Notes: generated by a model not told the origin, from the sequence alone. A stretch of DNA of 64,000 nucleotides from Desulfobacteraceae bacterium (GCA_011390465.1 JAABSH010000005.1:1-64000), one strand, 5' to 3'. Positions 49,716-59,974 are shown, numbered from the stretch's first letter. Numbers and translations are program-made.

Positions 49716-50591
49716 CTAAAAGATTTCATCCACATTATTACGCATTACCACTGCTTTTTTCCGGGCCGCGGCATTGGCAAACCCCATGGCCGGCAGCAAA
49801 TCCTCCGGCGCATTGATAATTTCATCCAGTGTTTTCACAAAAAGCGCCCGATCCTGAATCTGATATGCGTAATATTTGGCATACATCAGCTGGAACAACA
49901 GCAGTTTACGCTCCGAGATCGCAAATGCCCGGTCAAACGCCGCCTTTGCCAGTTCCGGTTTGCCGCCGTGCGCCGCGGGCCGGGAGGCGTGCAGCACGCC
50001 CAGCACGGCATGCGCAATCCCGTAGCGATAGGTTTCATCGACTTCTATGCAGCGCTTCAGCAACACCTTGATTTTCGGAAGCGCCAGGAAAATCTCCGGA
50101 TCATCCACATTGAGTCCTGCCCAGCTCAGCCATGAACTGGCGGCCCAGAACATGGCGGGCACGTCTTTTTTGTCAAGGGACTGCAGGGATGCTTCAAATT
50201 CATCCACCGGCCCGTCAAAAGCCGCAGCCACCCGCCGATTCTGCTTCAGCGTACGGCCGGCATATTCAAAGGCCCGCCAATACAACTTTCTGGCCCGGTC
50301 ATTGTCCCGGCCTTCCACAAAAACAAACGTGTAGCCGTTATACGCTTCCGCCGTTCGCACCAGGAGCTTTGCGTTGTCCGGAGACGCTTCAATCAATCCA
50401 TCCAGCTGCAGCAGGGCCGCGGGCATGGCCGCTTTTACCAGTTCCACATCCGTATGTTTGTTCACCGCTGTGTTCATATGTTCCATGAGCGGTTCCATGG
50501 AATTAACCATGAATTTCGTGCTGCTGCACCCGGTGGAAAATACGAAAAAGAGGATAACCGAAAAAACGACACCAGATTTGAAGAATCTCAT
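49716..50591 (-). CDS. TatT-like TRAP-associated lipoprotein (TPR)
   Basis: A 291-residue lipoprotein with signal peptide and lipobox STGCSS (lipidated Cys near 22), then helical TPR-like repeats. It matches the TatT component of TPAT-type TRAP systems, in which it oligomerises and may dock the binding protein DctP. Its place at the head of a DctP-DctQ-DctM run supports that. ATG start. Confidence 0.9.
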   Translation of the reverse strand: MRFFKSGVVFSVILFFVFSTGCSSTKFMVNSMEPLMEHMNTAVNKHTDVELVKAAMPAALLQLDGLIEASPDNAKLLVRTAEAYNGYTFVFVEGRDNDRARKLYWRAFEYAGRTLKQNRRVAAAFDGPVDEFEASLQSLDKKDVPAMFWAASSWLSWAGLNVDDPEIFLALPKIKVLLKRCIEVDETYRYGIAHAVLGVLHASRPAAHGGKPELAKAAFDRAFAISERKLLLFQLMYAKYYAYQIQDRALFVKTLDEIINAPEDLLPAMGFANAAARKKAVVMRNNVDEIF

Positions 50592-50934
50592 TGGGCAAGG
50601 CTCCTTTTTGAAAGAGAGATTGGATCATCAATGAAAAATTATAAAACAAACGTTATATAATTTATGATAATTAAGGAATTCTAAAACAGGTGTCAATACC
50701 TAAAACAGAGTTTTTCCCGAGGGCGGACTTTGCGATCTTTGCGCCTTTGCGGTGAGAAAGGAGAACAATGAAATCTCCCCACGGCATCCGTCAGGGAGTC
50801 CCAAAAAGCCGGGACACCCTGACCTACGGAAAATGCCACCATCGCTCTCCCGTAGGTCAGGGTGCGCGAAGCGTTCCCTGACAACCCCGTCAATCTGATC
50901 TGCGTTTGATTTGTGCGAGATGGGAAAATGAAAA
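50592..50934. repeat. Intergenic region with nested palindromes
   Basis: CACCCTGACCTACGG (50815-50829) and CCGTAGGTCAGGGTG (50850-50864) are perfect 15-bp arms, with an outer pair GTCAGGGA (50790-50797) and TCCCTGAC (50875-50882). A weaker TGCGCCTTTGCGG unit lies at 50738-50755. AT-rich DNA at 50640-50690 may hold the TatT promoter. No gene seen. Confidence 0.65.
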
Positions 50935-53900
50935 TTAAAAATTTTCAATAAAATTTGAAATCCAGTAAGGCCCGCAGGAGCCATCGTCGCGCCTTTCCAG
51001 ATTTCTGCCCCGGATGATCCGTTTAACCGGAGATGGAAACTTAAGAAAGCCGGTAAACGACTCTGGAATCAGAATGTCCCCCAGCCAGGGGATTTCCACA
51101 CATGATTTATCCCCCAGGACTTCTATCATGTAATCCCCGTAATAGCCGATTTCATCATCATTATCGAGCCGGCCGTTCCCGTTTTTGTCCAGCACCGCCA
51201 CCAGATAGGCTGTCCGCTCATTGTTCTGGCCATGATCAATGCCCTTGATCAGGGGCTCCGGAGACCGGTTTTCCGGCCAGACCACCACTTTCTCGTCCAG
51301 AGCGGTGAGAATGGGCAGACACCGGTCGCCGCGCACAGGCGAGCAGATACCAGAGGGATCGGTCCGCTCTCCAATGCCGATATAATCATATTCCACCGGT
51401 GAAATCACATCCACGCCCAAAAGATAATCCAGATCAAGATAGAGTTCAATTTCACCGGCCGTGGAAACCGCCACTTCCACGCCTTCCACATGAATGGCAA
51501 ATACCAGCAGCCCGGCTTCAAGAGAATACCAACTGCCCGCCCCGCTCAAATCAATGGCATATTCCATACAGGCATCAATGTCATAGATATTTTTACTGAT
51601 CCTGAATTCGTAGCCATAGGGCGGCACAATATTTTTTCCGCAATTCAGCGTTGTGGTAAACTGGTAAGTTTCCTTGTTGATCAACAGCCCCAGCCGGTCG
51701 CCTTTCGTGGGATTGGGCAGACCGCCGGCAAAATCCCGGTCCCACAACGCCGCGACAATGACGTCATCCCCAGGAGCCAGGCCCGTGCCGGACAGATCAA
51801 TATCAAAATAATTGTCATTTTCCGGCATTCGGTAAAAATGTTTCAAATACGCAAAAGGGTCATTTAAAATATCTGCCGGGTTGTCCGAGTCAAATACCAT
51901 CACAAACACCGGAGCGCCGCCGTACAGGTAATCGCTCGGCACGGTAAACGCGCCCACAATGGAGATATCAAATCCGGTGGACGGCTGCACCGTAAAGGTA
52001 AATTCAATATCTACATTGGTAAGGGCCGCGTCCGCGTGAAGGGTGAGCAGCGTGGAATATTCACTTCCATGGCTGTAAAAACCGATCCGGTCCCCGCCGT
52101 CCACTGTCCCGCTGTTATTGGCATCCAGCAGGGCAAGCACCTGCACGTTGCGGATGGGAACATTTTTGCCATAGGGAAGGATATCCATTTGATAATCCAC
52201 TGGTGCCCCCGGCTTTGTGAGGGTTTCAAAACCAATCACGTTATTAAAATCAATGGCGGTAAAATCCGAAGACAAAATCTCTCCGGCATAGGCCACCAGA
52301 ATCACATTTCCGCTGTCACTGCCCAGCAGGGTGCCGGAAATGGATGCCTGGTAGTCAAACACTTCCCGGTTCACATAAATATCGATTTCCCCGTTATGGC
52401 CGGCATCCAGACCCATGGCAGGTGAAAGGCTGCCGGCTTCGGCATAAAACCCCAGAACATCCCCGGGGCTGATATCCGGGAAACCGCCGGCAAAATCCCG
52501 GTCCCACAGCCCGATGATCATGATTTCATCGTCAGGGCAGATGCCGGTGCCGGACAAATCCATAAAATAATCGGTTGCGCCGGCCGGCAGTTTTGAAAAA
52601 TAAAGAATCGAATCAAAGGGATCATCCAGCACCCCGGCCGGATCAGCCCCGTCCAGCACCACGATGTATGCAGGCCCGTCGTCTCCATACCAAGCCCGGT
52701 CAAGGGTAAATTTTCCGGATATGGATATTTCAGGACCGCACGGGGCTTTTACGTCAAACTTAAAGGCAATGTCGATATCTTTTAGCGCCGCATCAGCGTC
52801 TATGGTCAGAAGCGTGGAAAAATCATCTCCTGCACTGTAAAACCCGATTTTATCCCCTGCATCCACGGTTTTGCTGCCATTGGCATCCAGCAGAGCAAAA
52901 ATCTGCACATTTTCAATGGGCACGTTTTTTCCGTAGGGCAAAATGTCCAACGTATAAACAAGCGGCGCGGCCCCTTTGGTCAAAGTGGTAAACCCCGCCA
53001 CCGCATTAAAATCCAGGGTGGTGAAATCGGAAGATTCAATGTCTCCGGTGTAAGCCACCAGGGTCACATCCCCGGCATCATTGCCCTCTATCGTGCCGGA
53101 CAAAGACGCCTCATAATCAAAGACTTCCCGGGTGATATCAAGATGAAACCCGCTGTTGTCGCCCGCCTCTAAAGCTACAGCCGGCGAAATCCGGCCTCCT
53201 TGGGCATAAATCCCGATCACGTCCCCGGCCGTGAAATTGGGCAGGCCCCCGGTAAAATCCCGGTCCCACAGCCCGATGATCATAACCTCGTCACCGGCAC
53301 AGATACCGGTGTCGGACAAATCAAAGGAAAATTCCGTCTCCCCGCCCGGCACTTTTGAAAAATAAACAATAGATGCAAAGGGATCCTCCAGCACGCGGGA
53401 CGGTTCTCGTCCGTCAAACACCGCAATGTACACCGGGGAAGAGGTTTCGGTATAGGCTTCCGGCAGACTGAAATCACCGGACAACAGAATCTTTTGTCCG
53501 CACGGGGCTTTCACATCAAAGGAAAATTCAATATCAATGTTTTCGGGAGCCGTGTCTGCGTCTATGGTCAGAAGCGTGGAAAAATCATCTCCTGCACTGT
53601 AAAACCCGATTTTATCCCCGGCATCCACGGTTTTGCTGCCATTGGCATCCAGCAGGGCAAAAATCTGCACATTTTCAATGGGCACGTTTTTACCATAGGG
53701 CAGGATGTTCAGGGTATAATCAAGCGGCGATGTTTTTTTTGTAAGCGTTTTAAACCCCACCACGCTATCGAGATCCAGGGACGTGAAGTCCGAAGAATCA
53801 ATATTTCCGCAATAGGCCACCAGGGTCACATCGCCTTCGTCTTCCCCGGAAAGGGTGCCGGATATGGATGCCTCATAATCAAACACTTCCCGATTGATAT

Positions 53901-54351
53901 TGATGTGATACCCCTTGTTTTCGCCCGGCGCCAGGCGTATTGCCGGAGAAATGGCGTCTTCTTCTGCATACACCCCGATCACATCGCCGGCATCCGGGAA
54001 CGGCACGGCACCGTCATAGTTATTATCCACAAACGCAATCAGATAAAACTTTTCATCCGGATCAACGGGTTCATCCGAGAGATCCATTTTAAACGACTGG
54101 TTTTTTCGGTCCGCCACCATATACTCAACGATCACCTCCCGGGGATTGTTTTCCAGGAGATCATTGTCAATGGACCGGGTAAGGGCCACCAGTACCGGTG
54201 CGTCTGATGCATCATCTGATACATCGGCAACGTCAATCTCATAGGTGCCGGAAAGCACCATGCCCGGATCATCGGAATCATCCCCGCATCCGGAAAGGGC
54301 CGTCACGGCAGCCATCATGAGCATGACATATATTAAATTACGGAAACGCAT
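50935..54351 (-). CDS. Large repeat lipoprotein with EF-hand-like loops
   Basis: A 1138-residue lipoprotein: signal peptide, lipobox with Cys22 (LSGC), then three and a half copies of a 254-residue (762-bp) repeat of beta-rich, Ig-like character. Each half repeat has an Asp-rich loop followed by GD(K/V)IG(F/V)Y, at about residues 109, 235, 363, 489, 613, 740, 865 and a classical EF-hand loop DKNGNGRLDNDD at 1055-1066. These resemble calcium-binding loops. The start overlaps the end of the barrel protein by 14 bases. It is the last gene of the MMPL operon. Function unknown, presumably a surface or periplasmic component. Confidence 0.82.
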   Translation of the reverse strand: MRFRNLIYVMLMMAAVTALSGCGDDSDDPGMVLSGTYEIDVADVSDDASDAPVLVALTRSIDNDLLENNPREVIVEYMVADRKNQSFKMDLSDEPVDPDEKFYLIAFVDNNYDGAVPFPDAGDVIGVYAEEDAISPAIRLAPGENKGYHININREVFDYEASISGTLSGEDEGDVTLVAYCGNIDSSDFTSLDLDSVVGFKTLTKKTSPLDYTLNILPYGKNVPIENVQIFALLDANGSKTVDAGDKIGFYSAGDDFSTLLTIDADTAPENIDIEFSFDVKAPCGQKILLSGDFSLPEAYTETSSPVYIAVFDGREPSRVLEDPFASIVYFSKVPGGETEFSFDLSDTGICAGDEVMIIGLWDRDFTGGLPNFTAGDVIGIYAQGGRISPAVALEAGDNSGFHLDITREVFDYEASLSGTIEGNDAGDVTLVAYTGDIESSDFTTLDFNAVAGFTTLTKGAAPLVYTLDILPYGKNVPIENVQIFALLDANGSKTVDAGDKIGFYSAGDDFSTLLTIDADAALKDIDIAFKFDVKAPCGPEISISGKFTLDRAWYGDDGPAYIVVLDGADPAGVLDDPFDSILYFSKLPAGATDYFMDLSGTGICPDDEIMIIGLWDRDFAGGFPDISPGDVLGFYAEAGSLSPAMGLDAGHNGEIDIYVNREVFDYQASISGTLLGSDSGNVILVAYAGEILSSDFTAIDFNNVIGFETLTKPGAPVDYQMDILPYGKNVPIRNVQVLALLDANNSGTVDGGDRIGFYSHGSEYSTLLTLHADAALTNVDIEFTFTVQPSTGFDISIVGAFTVPSDYLYGGAPVFVMVFDSDNPADILNDPFAYLKHFYRMPENDNYFDIDLSGTGLAPGDDVIVAALWDRDFAGGLPNPTKGDRLGLLINKETYQFTTTLNCGKNIVPPYGYEFRISKNIYDIDACMEYAIDLSGAGSWYSLEAGLLVFAIHVEGVEVAVSTAGEIELYLDLDYLLGVDVISPVEYDYIGIGERTDPSGICSPVRGDRCLPILTALDEKVVVWPENRSPEPLIKGIDHGQNNERTAYLVAVLDKNGNGRLDNDDEIGYYGDYMIEVLGDKSCVEIPWLGDILIPESFTGFLKFPSPVKRIIRGRNLERRDDGSCGPYWISNFIENF

Positions 54352-56101
54352 ACCGGAAATTCACCATGATAAAATCATTGTCTTTATAATAATAGAAAAG
54401 CGAATCTTTCTGATATTCCCCTTCTCCATGACCGTCTATGGAAGCATATCCCACTTCCACTTTAAATCCGTTTAAAAAATCATAACCGATCTGGGGCCAC
54501 AGAATAACGCCACTATTGCGGATTTCAAAAATGCCGGTCATGGAAACACTGAGGCGGTCGCCGAAATAAGTATCCTGAAACCGGCAGGTCAGAAAATCGG
54601 TGATCTGAGGGTCTTCAATGTCATCATCAAAGTATTGGGCCTGGTACCATTCCACGGTAAACAGGGATTCTCCGGCATGGCCGGGCAAGAATTTCTGCAT
54701 GGGGATGAAATAATTGAACCCAACGGAATAGGACAAAAAATCGGTTTTTCGGGTATCATAGGGGAATTCCAGATCCTGGGGCCGGGAGGTGTCCTGAATA
54801 ACAAACCCGCTTTTATTGGGAGAATAGACCGCCTCCACCTGAAACACGAAATCTTTGTAGGTGAATGCGGAATCAAATCCCAGACAATCCACCACAAAAT
54901 GCTGCGGCTCTACCAGCAGGGACACGGTCTGATTTTCGATGAGCACCGTGCCGGAAGGCAGAAGCACCGCGTCCTTGTCCGGACCATGGTACCCGGAAAC
55001 TGAAAAATCAATGCCTTTGTAAGTGCTGGCCAGGCGTGCGCCGTAACCAAAATTTTTGCTGTTGGCGTCCATGGGGTCGGCATCGCCAAAAATCAGCGGA
55101 TAATCCCCTTCAACGGTTTTAACCGCCCAGAAATTGCCGGTTTCAGGATAGGCAGCCGCCGTATGAACCGGCACAAAAACAGTTTCCACGGTAAAGCCTT
55201 TCAAAAAAAACAGGCCGGAAACCGCCGGTACTCCAAAGGTCACCTGGTCCTCATCCTTGAACAGCAGTTCCCGCAGGTCACTGGGGTTAAAATAAGACGT
55301 GGAATTTAAAAAATCCGCCGTGCCCCAGGCAATCACCTGATTGCCCATGCGCAGCCGGAATTTCTTCCGGGACCAGTTGTAATAAAGCTCCCGGAAAATC
55401 ACCTCGCTTGCATTGCTGGATATTCGGAGATTGCGAAATGTCTCACTTTCGCCGGCATAAACATACGCTTCGCCAATGGAATCATTGATAAAGGTGGGGG
55501 AAAAATAAAACCCGGTCTGAGAAAACAGATAATCATCCGCATTTCCGTACTGGCATTCCAGAAGCACGCTGAATTCATTCTTCTTGCTGGCATCTTCAAA
55601 ATGCAGGTCCCGCTCTGTCTGGATGATATTTTCAAAAGCACTGTCAAGGCGCCAGGTGAAAACAGATGACGGGGCTTCACCACTTTCCGGCTCATCAAAG
55701 GCCGCATCCCAGTCTTCGTCAAACCCGAAATCCGAATCAAACTCGCTGTCAAATTCATCGTCTTCCGCGAATTCTGCTTCATCTTCCGTTTTAAAATCTT
55801 CTTCAGCGCCCTCTTCAAATGCTTCTTCAATTGCGGAATCCGCATCAGCATCAGCATCAGCATCATCTTCTGATGAAAGATCACCAATGATAATCGTATC
55901 CAGCACGTCCGATGAATCATCATCAGGTATTTGAGACGGCGTCTCTTGAGCCGTGCCCGCAGGGGCATCCGCGGCAAAGACCTTGTTTAATCCCATGAAT
56001 CCGCTGCTGCCGGCAAAAAGCCCCCAGGCAAGTATAAGCATCATCAATTGCAGGACATTATGATGTTTCAGATATGACAACCCTGTGGTGTGTGTGGACA
56101 A
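54338..56101 (-). CDS. Acidic outer-membrane beta-barrel protein, DUF1302-like
   Basis: A 587-residue exported protein. After an N-terminal hydrophobic segment (about 20-45, ending VFAAD) comes a strongly acidic low-complexity stretch (about 60-145, rich in Asp/Glu/Ala, with repeated GCATCA units in the DNA near 55841-55864), then a beta-rich region to the C-terminus (VNFRYAFP) with the feel of DUF1302 porin-like barrels, such as the WGTADFLNSTSYFNP segment. Such barrels are found with MMPL exporters and lipoprotein-sorting proteins. The acidic part may bind cations. Confidence 0.75.
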   Translation of the reverse strand: MSTHTTGLSYLKHHNVLQLMMLILAWGLFAGSSGFMGLNKVFAADAPAGTAQETPSQIPDDDSSDVLDTIIIGDLSSEDDADADADADSAIEEAFEEGAEEDFKTEDEAEFAEDDEFDSEFDSDFGFDEDWDAAFDEPESGEAPSSVFTWRLDSAFENIIQTERDLHFEDASKKNEFSVLLECQYGNADDYLFSQTGFYFSPTFINDSIGEAYVYAGESETFRNLRISSNASEVIFRELYYNWSRKKFRLRMGNQVIAWGTADFLNSTSYFNPSDLRELLFKDEDQVTFGVPAVSGLFFLKGFTVETVFVPVHTAAAYPETGNFWAVKTVEGDYPLIFGDADPMDANSKNFGYGARLASTYKGIDFSVSGYHGPDKDAVLLPSGTVLIENQTVSLLVEPQHFVVDCLGFDSAFTYKDFVFQVEAVYSPNKSGFVIQDTSRPQDLEFPYDTRKTDFLSYSVGFNYFIPMQKFLPGHAGESLFTVEWYQAQYFDDDIEDPQITDFLTCRFQDTYFGDRLSVSMTGIFEIRNSGVILWPQIGYDFLNGFKVEVGYASIDGHGEGEYQKDSLFYYYKDNDFIMVNFRYAFP

Positions 56102-56171
56102 AATCCGGTCCTGTTTTTGAAGAATTTCCGGCCCCTATCACAGCATGCCGCAATTACCGCATTTCATCCCT

Positions 56172-56912
56172 CTATCGAAGGGCTTCTTTGCGAAAAGTGG
56201 CACTGTCAATGTCATCATTATATTTCAGTCCCTTTAAAATCAGCTCGGTCTTGCCATTGCCGTCAGCCAGTTCCATTTTCATTTTAAACGGGGTCAAAAT
56301 GCCGTCCACTTCTTTTACATCATGGTTTTCCAAAAACTTATGGAATTCGCCGTCCTTGTACATGTCCACCCGGACCACAAAATAATCCGACTTGCGGACG
56401 TAAAAAATCACCTTGTCATAGATTTTTTCCCCGACTTTCTTGACCCCTTGCACCTTATAGCAGTCCGCATCCACAGCGGTTCCCTCCCCCAGCAGGGTAT
56501 GCTCATAGTCGTCAATATCAATGGAGGTCAGATCTTCGTAATAAAAATGAGAATTCACAAACGGCTTGTCCCGGCCGGATGACACAATCCGCTTCACCTT
56601 TCCCGAAGACAGGGCCAGCCACTGGTCGTCATCCCGGCCTTTGTGGGAATGGGTCAAAAGCTGAATCTGGGTGGGGGTGATAAACTTGATCAGGGCTTTG
56701 TCCTCATCATTTTCAAACTGCTTCATCATCAGCAGAAATTCTTTTTCCTGCACCCTACCGCCCTTATGAATGAGCATCAGCACTTTGCTTTTGGCGGTGT
56801 CCGGCTGGGCCAGGGCGTCACTTTTCTCCATAATTTCCCGCCCGGTAAGGGCATCCACCGGCTGACACAAACCCAATATCAATAAACAAACAAACAAAAA
56901 CCTCATTTTCAT
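56172..56912 (-). CDS. Outer-membrane lipoprotein-sorting protein (LolA-like)
   Basis: A 246-residue exported protein (signal peptide about 1-22) of the LolA-like family: MMKQFENDEDKALIKFITP and the closing YNDDIDSATFRKEALR are typical. The family forms a half-barrel that can carry lipid. The ATG at 56912 with GAGGAGG 6 bases upstream is chosen over an earlier in-frame ATG at 56939. It lies between the MMPL exporter and the outer-membrane barrel gene, as in many lipid-export loci. Confidence 0.85.
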   Translation of the reverse strand: MKMRFLFVCLLILGLCQPVDALTGREIMEKSDALAQPDTAKSKVLMLIHKGGRVQEKEFLLMMKQFENDEDKALIKFITPTQIQLLTHSHKGRDDDQWLALSSGKVKRIVSSGRDKPFVNSHFYYEDLTSIDIDDYEHTLLGEGTAVDADCYKVQGVKKVGEKIYDKVIFYVRKSDYFVVRVDMYKDGEFHKFLENHDVKEVDGILTPFKMKMELADGNGKTELILKGLKYNDDIDSATFRKEALR

Positions 56913-56988
56913 AACATGCCTCCTCATACCCATTTCCAAAAGCTAAGGGAATGGGTGTTTTTGGTTCTTATTAAAAAAATACAATACG

Positions 56989-59658
56989 TTAATTTTTTTT
57001 TGCAAGCAAGGGAATAAGGGTTTTTACGGATTTTTCCGGCACCGGCGAGGCAGCTTTTACCAGCCGGATGCCGGAAAACTTAATGGCGCAGGGCAGCACC
57101 AGAAGCGCGCCCACCGTGGTGGCCACCATGGTGACAGCCATTAAAAACCCAAACAGGATCAAAGGTTTAAACGTTGACAGCCCTAAGACGGAAAAACCGC
57201 AAATCAGGGCAAGGGAGGTAAAAATTATGGCTTTGCCGGACACCTGAAGGGTCTTTTGGATGGCCGCATCCACACTCAATGCCTGTTTCCGGAAGTATCG
57301 GAAGGTATTTAGAAAATGAATGGTATCATCTACCCCGATGCCGATGGTGATGGCTGCGATAATAGAGGTGGCAACGTCCAGATGAATCCCAGACCAGCCC
57401 ATAATGCCGAAATTGATGATCACCGCAACGGTCATGGGAATGAGCGACAGCAATGCCGCGCGAATGTCTCTCAGCAGCATCAGCACCACCCCAAAAATCA
57501 CCAGCAGGGTCAGCACCAAGCTCTGCACCTGGCCGTAGACAATATAATCCACGCTTTTGATCAGCATCAGGGGATATCCGGTAATTTTAAAATCATATTC
57601 CCCCGGCAGAGTGGCGCTCAGATACGCGGATATCTGCTTTTTGATATGTTTCAGACCGGCGGTGCCCAGAAGCCCGTCACCGTTCTGACCCAGGCGGGTC
57701 ATGACATTGCAGGTCTGGAAATCCGGATCAATATAAGCCTCAAACCGGTCCACCCGGCCGTCGGAATTTTCATCTGTATCTGAATAAATTTCAAAATAAT
57801 CCATGATCGTGGCATTGCTTGACGGGACTCTGAAAAACCCCGGGTCGTCATTGTTCATGGCCATGTGCATGGTTTTAATAAAATCCGGAAACGCATCCGT
57901 GCGGCCGATGCACAGATCCCGGTTTGCATCACATTCCACCCACTTGCGGAAATCAGAAATGGTCTGCAGGTATCTGGCGTCTTTTGCACCGTCAATTTCA
58001 TTGGAATCAATCAGCACATTAAATCCCCACCGGCCCCCGAATTTTTCCTCAATGTATTTGGCGCTGGTGCGGATATAATTGTTTTCCTTAAAATAATACA
58101 GCAGTTCGGTTTCCACTTTAAGCCGAAACAATCCGGCAACCGACACCACAATCAGGAGCATGACCACGGCCAGCACCTTTTTATAATGATAAATCGCAGC
58201 AGTTGTCATCCATTGAATCAACCGGTCAATCAGCGGGGAATCCACCCCGGTTTTTCTGAGCACCCGGTGGTTGGTCTGGTGATGGGGCATCAGGGCAAGT
58301 CCCGCGGGAATCACGGACGCTGAAATAAAAACGGCAAAGGCAATGCCCAGGGCGGAAAAAATTCCCCATTCGCGAATAGCGGAAAGCTCATGGGTGGCCA
58401 GGGTCAAAAACGCCACAAACGTCGTCAGTCCGGTAAGCAGAACGGTTACGGAAATATGACTCATGGCATACTGAAGACCCGGGATTTTTCCTTTTTGACT
58501 GACCAGATGATATTCCGCGTAATACTGATTCAGGATGTGAATGGCATAGGAACTGCCCACCGCAATCATCAGAATGGGAATGGAAATGCCCACAGTGGTG
58601 ATTTTCACCCCCAGATGCCCCATGAGCCCGAGAATCCAGACGGTTGCCATGGAAAGGGTCAGAAAGGGCAGCAGGACCCCGCGCAGGGACTTAAAGTTCA
58701 GAAAGAAAATAATCACCGCCACCAGCATGACCAGGGGCACCAGCCGCATCAGGTCTTTCTGCATATAATCATTAATCCAGATCAGCACCACGGGCTCTCC
58801 CTGGGGCACAATCTCCAGCCCGTCATTAAAACTGACAATGTCCAGGATTTCTCTGGCAATGGGATCAGAGCTGGAAATATCATGAAACCGGACAATGATG
58901 CCCAGATCCGTTATATTGCCGGCCGCATCCGTTGCGAAAATGCCTTTTTCAAACACTGGATTGCGCTTTAAATTACGTAAGAATGCGTCAAAATCCGCAT
59001 CTGTTTTCGGCAGCAGCCGACGGCCCGCATCATCAGTGGGGATCAGGGAGATGGTTTCCAGCATATCGTCTTTGCCCACAATATCTTTCATGGTAAAAGG
59101 CGACAGAATCTCATTGATCATTTCCCGGGATTTCAATTCATTGGACGCCTGCACCAATGCCAGCAGCTCGCGCTTTTCCCCGGGTGCCAGCGGCCTGTCC
59201 AGTGAGGCGACGGTCTTCATTTTTCGGGAAATCAGGCGGGAAAATCCAATATCGGTTTTAAAGGCAGCCGCCACCTGCCTGCCGGTGATCTCTGATCGGC
59301 CAAGCAGTGCTTCCAGCCGGTGCATTCTTTCTTTTTCAAGGGCGGGATGATAATTTTCAAATTCTTCAATATCCAGGACCAGGTGATCTATTTTCTGAAA
59401 CACCCCAGGCGTAAACAGATGTTCCTGGTCTGCTTCATCCGCGGTCACGGATAAAATGATAAACGCGTCACATCCCCCGTAAATTTCCTTGACCTGATCA
59501 TAATATTTGTATTCAGGATCAGATTTCGGCAGCAGGGTGGAGATGGTGGTGTCAAATCCGAGCTTTGCCATGCCGGATGCCAGCACGATGGTAATCACGG
59601 CAAAAACCGCAAGCACTGTTTTAGGCCATTTTAAAACCCACCCGATGTACCGATTCAT
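56989..59658 (-). CDS. MMPL/RND-family exporter, first paralogue
   Basis: An 889-residue membrane protein with two MMPL halves, each with a long periplasmic loop and six helices. Motifs such as GISIPILMIAVGSSYAIHIL and TIGIGVDDTIHFLNTFRYFRK are characteristic of the RND proton-relay family. In its second loop, residues 629-640, a 12-residue EF-hand-type calcium loop reads DENSDGRVDRFE. It probably exports or moves lipids. It is the first gene of a four-gene operon and is divergent from a paralogue at 59975. Confidence 0.9.
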   Translation of the reverse strand: MNRYIGWVLKWPKTVLAVFAVITIVLASGMAKLGFDTTISTLLPKSDPEYKYYDQVKEIYGGCDAFIILSVTADEADQEHLFTPGVFQKIDHLVLDIEEFENYHPALEKERMHRLEALLGRSEITGRQVAAAFKTDIGFSRLISRKMKTVASLDRPLAPGEKRELLALVQASNELKSREMINEILSPFTMKDIVGKDDMLETISLIPTDDAGRRLLPKTDADFDAFLRNLKRNPVFEKGIFATDAAGNITDLGIIVRFHDISSSDPIAREILDIVSFNDGLEIVPQGEPVVLIWINDYMQKDLMRLVPLVMLVAVIIFFLNFKSLRGVLLPFLTLSMATVWILGLMGHLGVKITTVGISIPILMIAVGSSYAIHILNQYYAEYHLVSQKGKIPGLQYAMSHISVTVLLTGLTTFVAFLTLATHELSAIREWGIFSALGIAFAVFISASVIPAGLALMPHHQTNHRVLRKTGVDSPLIDRLIQWMTTAAIYHYKKVLAVVMLLIVVSVAGLFRLKVETELLYYFKENNYIRTSAKYIEEKFGGRWGFNVLIDSNEIDGAKDARYLQTISDFRKWVECDANRDLCIGRTDAFPDFIKTMHMAMNNDDPGFFRVPSSNATIMDYFEIYSDTDENSDGRVDRFEAYIDPDFQTCNVMTRLGQNGDGLLGTAGLKHIKKQISAYLSATLPGEYDFKITGYPLMLIKSVDYIVYGQVQSLVLTLLVIFGVVLMLLRDIRAALLSLIPMTVAVIINFGIMGWSGIHLDVATSIIAAITIGIGVDDTIHFLNTFRYFRKQALSVDAAIQKTLQVSGKAIIFTSLALICGFSVLGLSTFKPLILFGFLMAVTMVATTVGALLVLPCAIKFSGIRLVKAASPVPEKSVKTLIPLLAKKN

Positions 59659-59726
59659 TGTTGTCTCCCTGTTGACTGATTATTTTTTCGAAATTTTTAT
59701 TGGCGATGCTGTTTTGATATTTTTTT

Positions 59727-59744
59727 TGACTGATACGTCAGTCA
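59727..59744. promoter_or_regulatory. Operator-like palindrome TGACTGA-N4-TCAGTCA (copy 1)
   Basis: TGACTGATACGTCAGTCA has 7-bp perfect arms with a 4-base spacer. It lies 69 bases before the minus-strand exporter start. A TetR-type dimer site is the best guess. Confidence 0.75.
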
Positions 59745-59817
59745 TCCTTCTGGTAAAAAAAAATTTACGGCATTGCTTTTAAAATCAATACATATATAAT
59801 TATAAAAATTAAAACTT

Positions 59818-59843
59818 AGCATGACTGATATGTCAGTCATGCT
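59818..59843. promoter_or_regulatory. Operator-like palindrome TGACTGA-N4-TCAGTCA (copy 2)
   Basis: TGACTGATATGTCAGTCA (59822-59839), extended by AGCA on the left and TGCT on the right to 11-bp perfect arms. It lies 131 bases before the plus-strand exporter start. Confidence 0.75.
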
Positions 59844-59974
59844 TAAAAAATCATAAAAAAACAGAAATTGCAAGAAAAAATTTACCAGAAAAATTTAACG
59901 GCCGGTTAACAGTATATTGCACCGGCCCTTGCTTCCAACCATGGATTTTCAACCACTGCGGACTGTCGACAATA

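Larger units (their letters stand above)
59659..59974. promoter_or_regulatory. Divergent control region of the two MMPL exporters
   Basis: No gene is present. It holds both promoters and two copies of a palindromic operator, at 59727-59744 and 59818-59843, about 95 bases apart. The AT-rich parts around 59750-59815 and 59850-59890 are likely promoter DNA. Confidence 0.7.
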
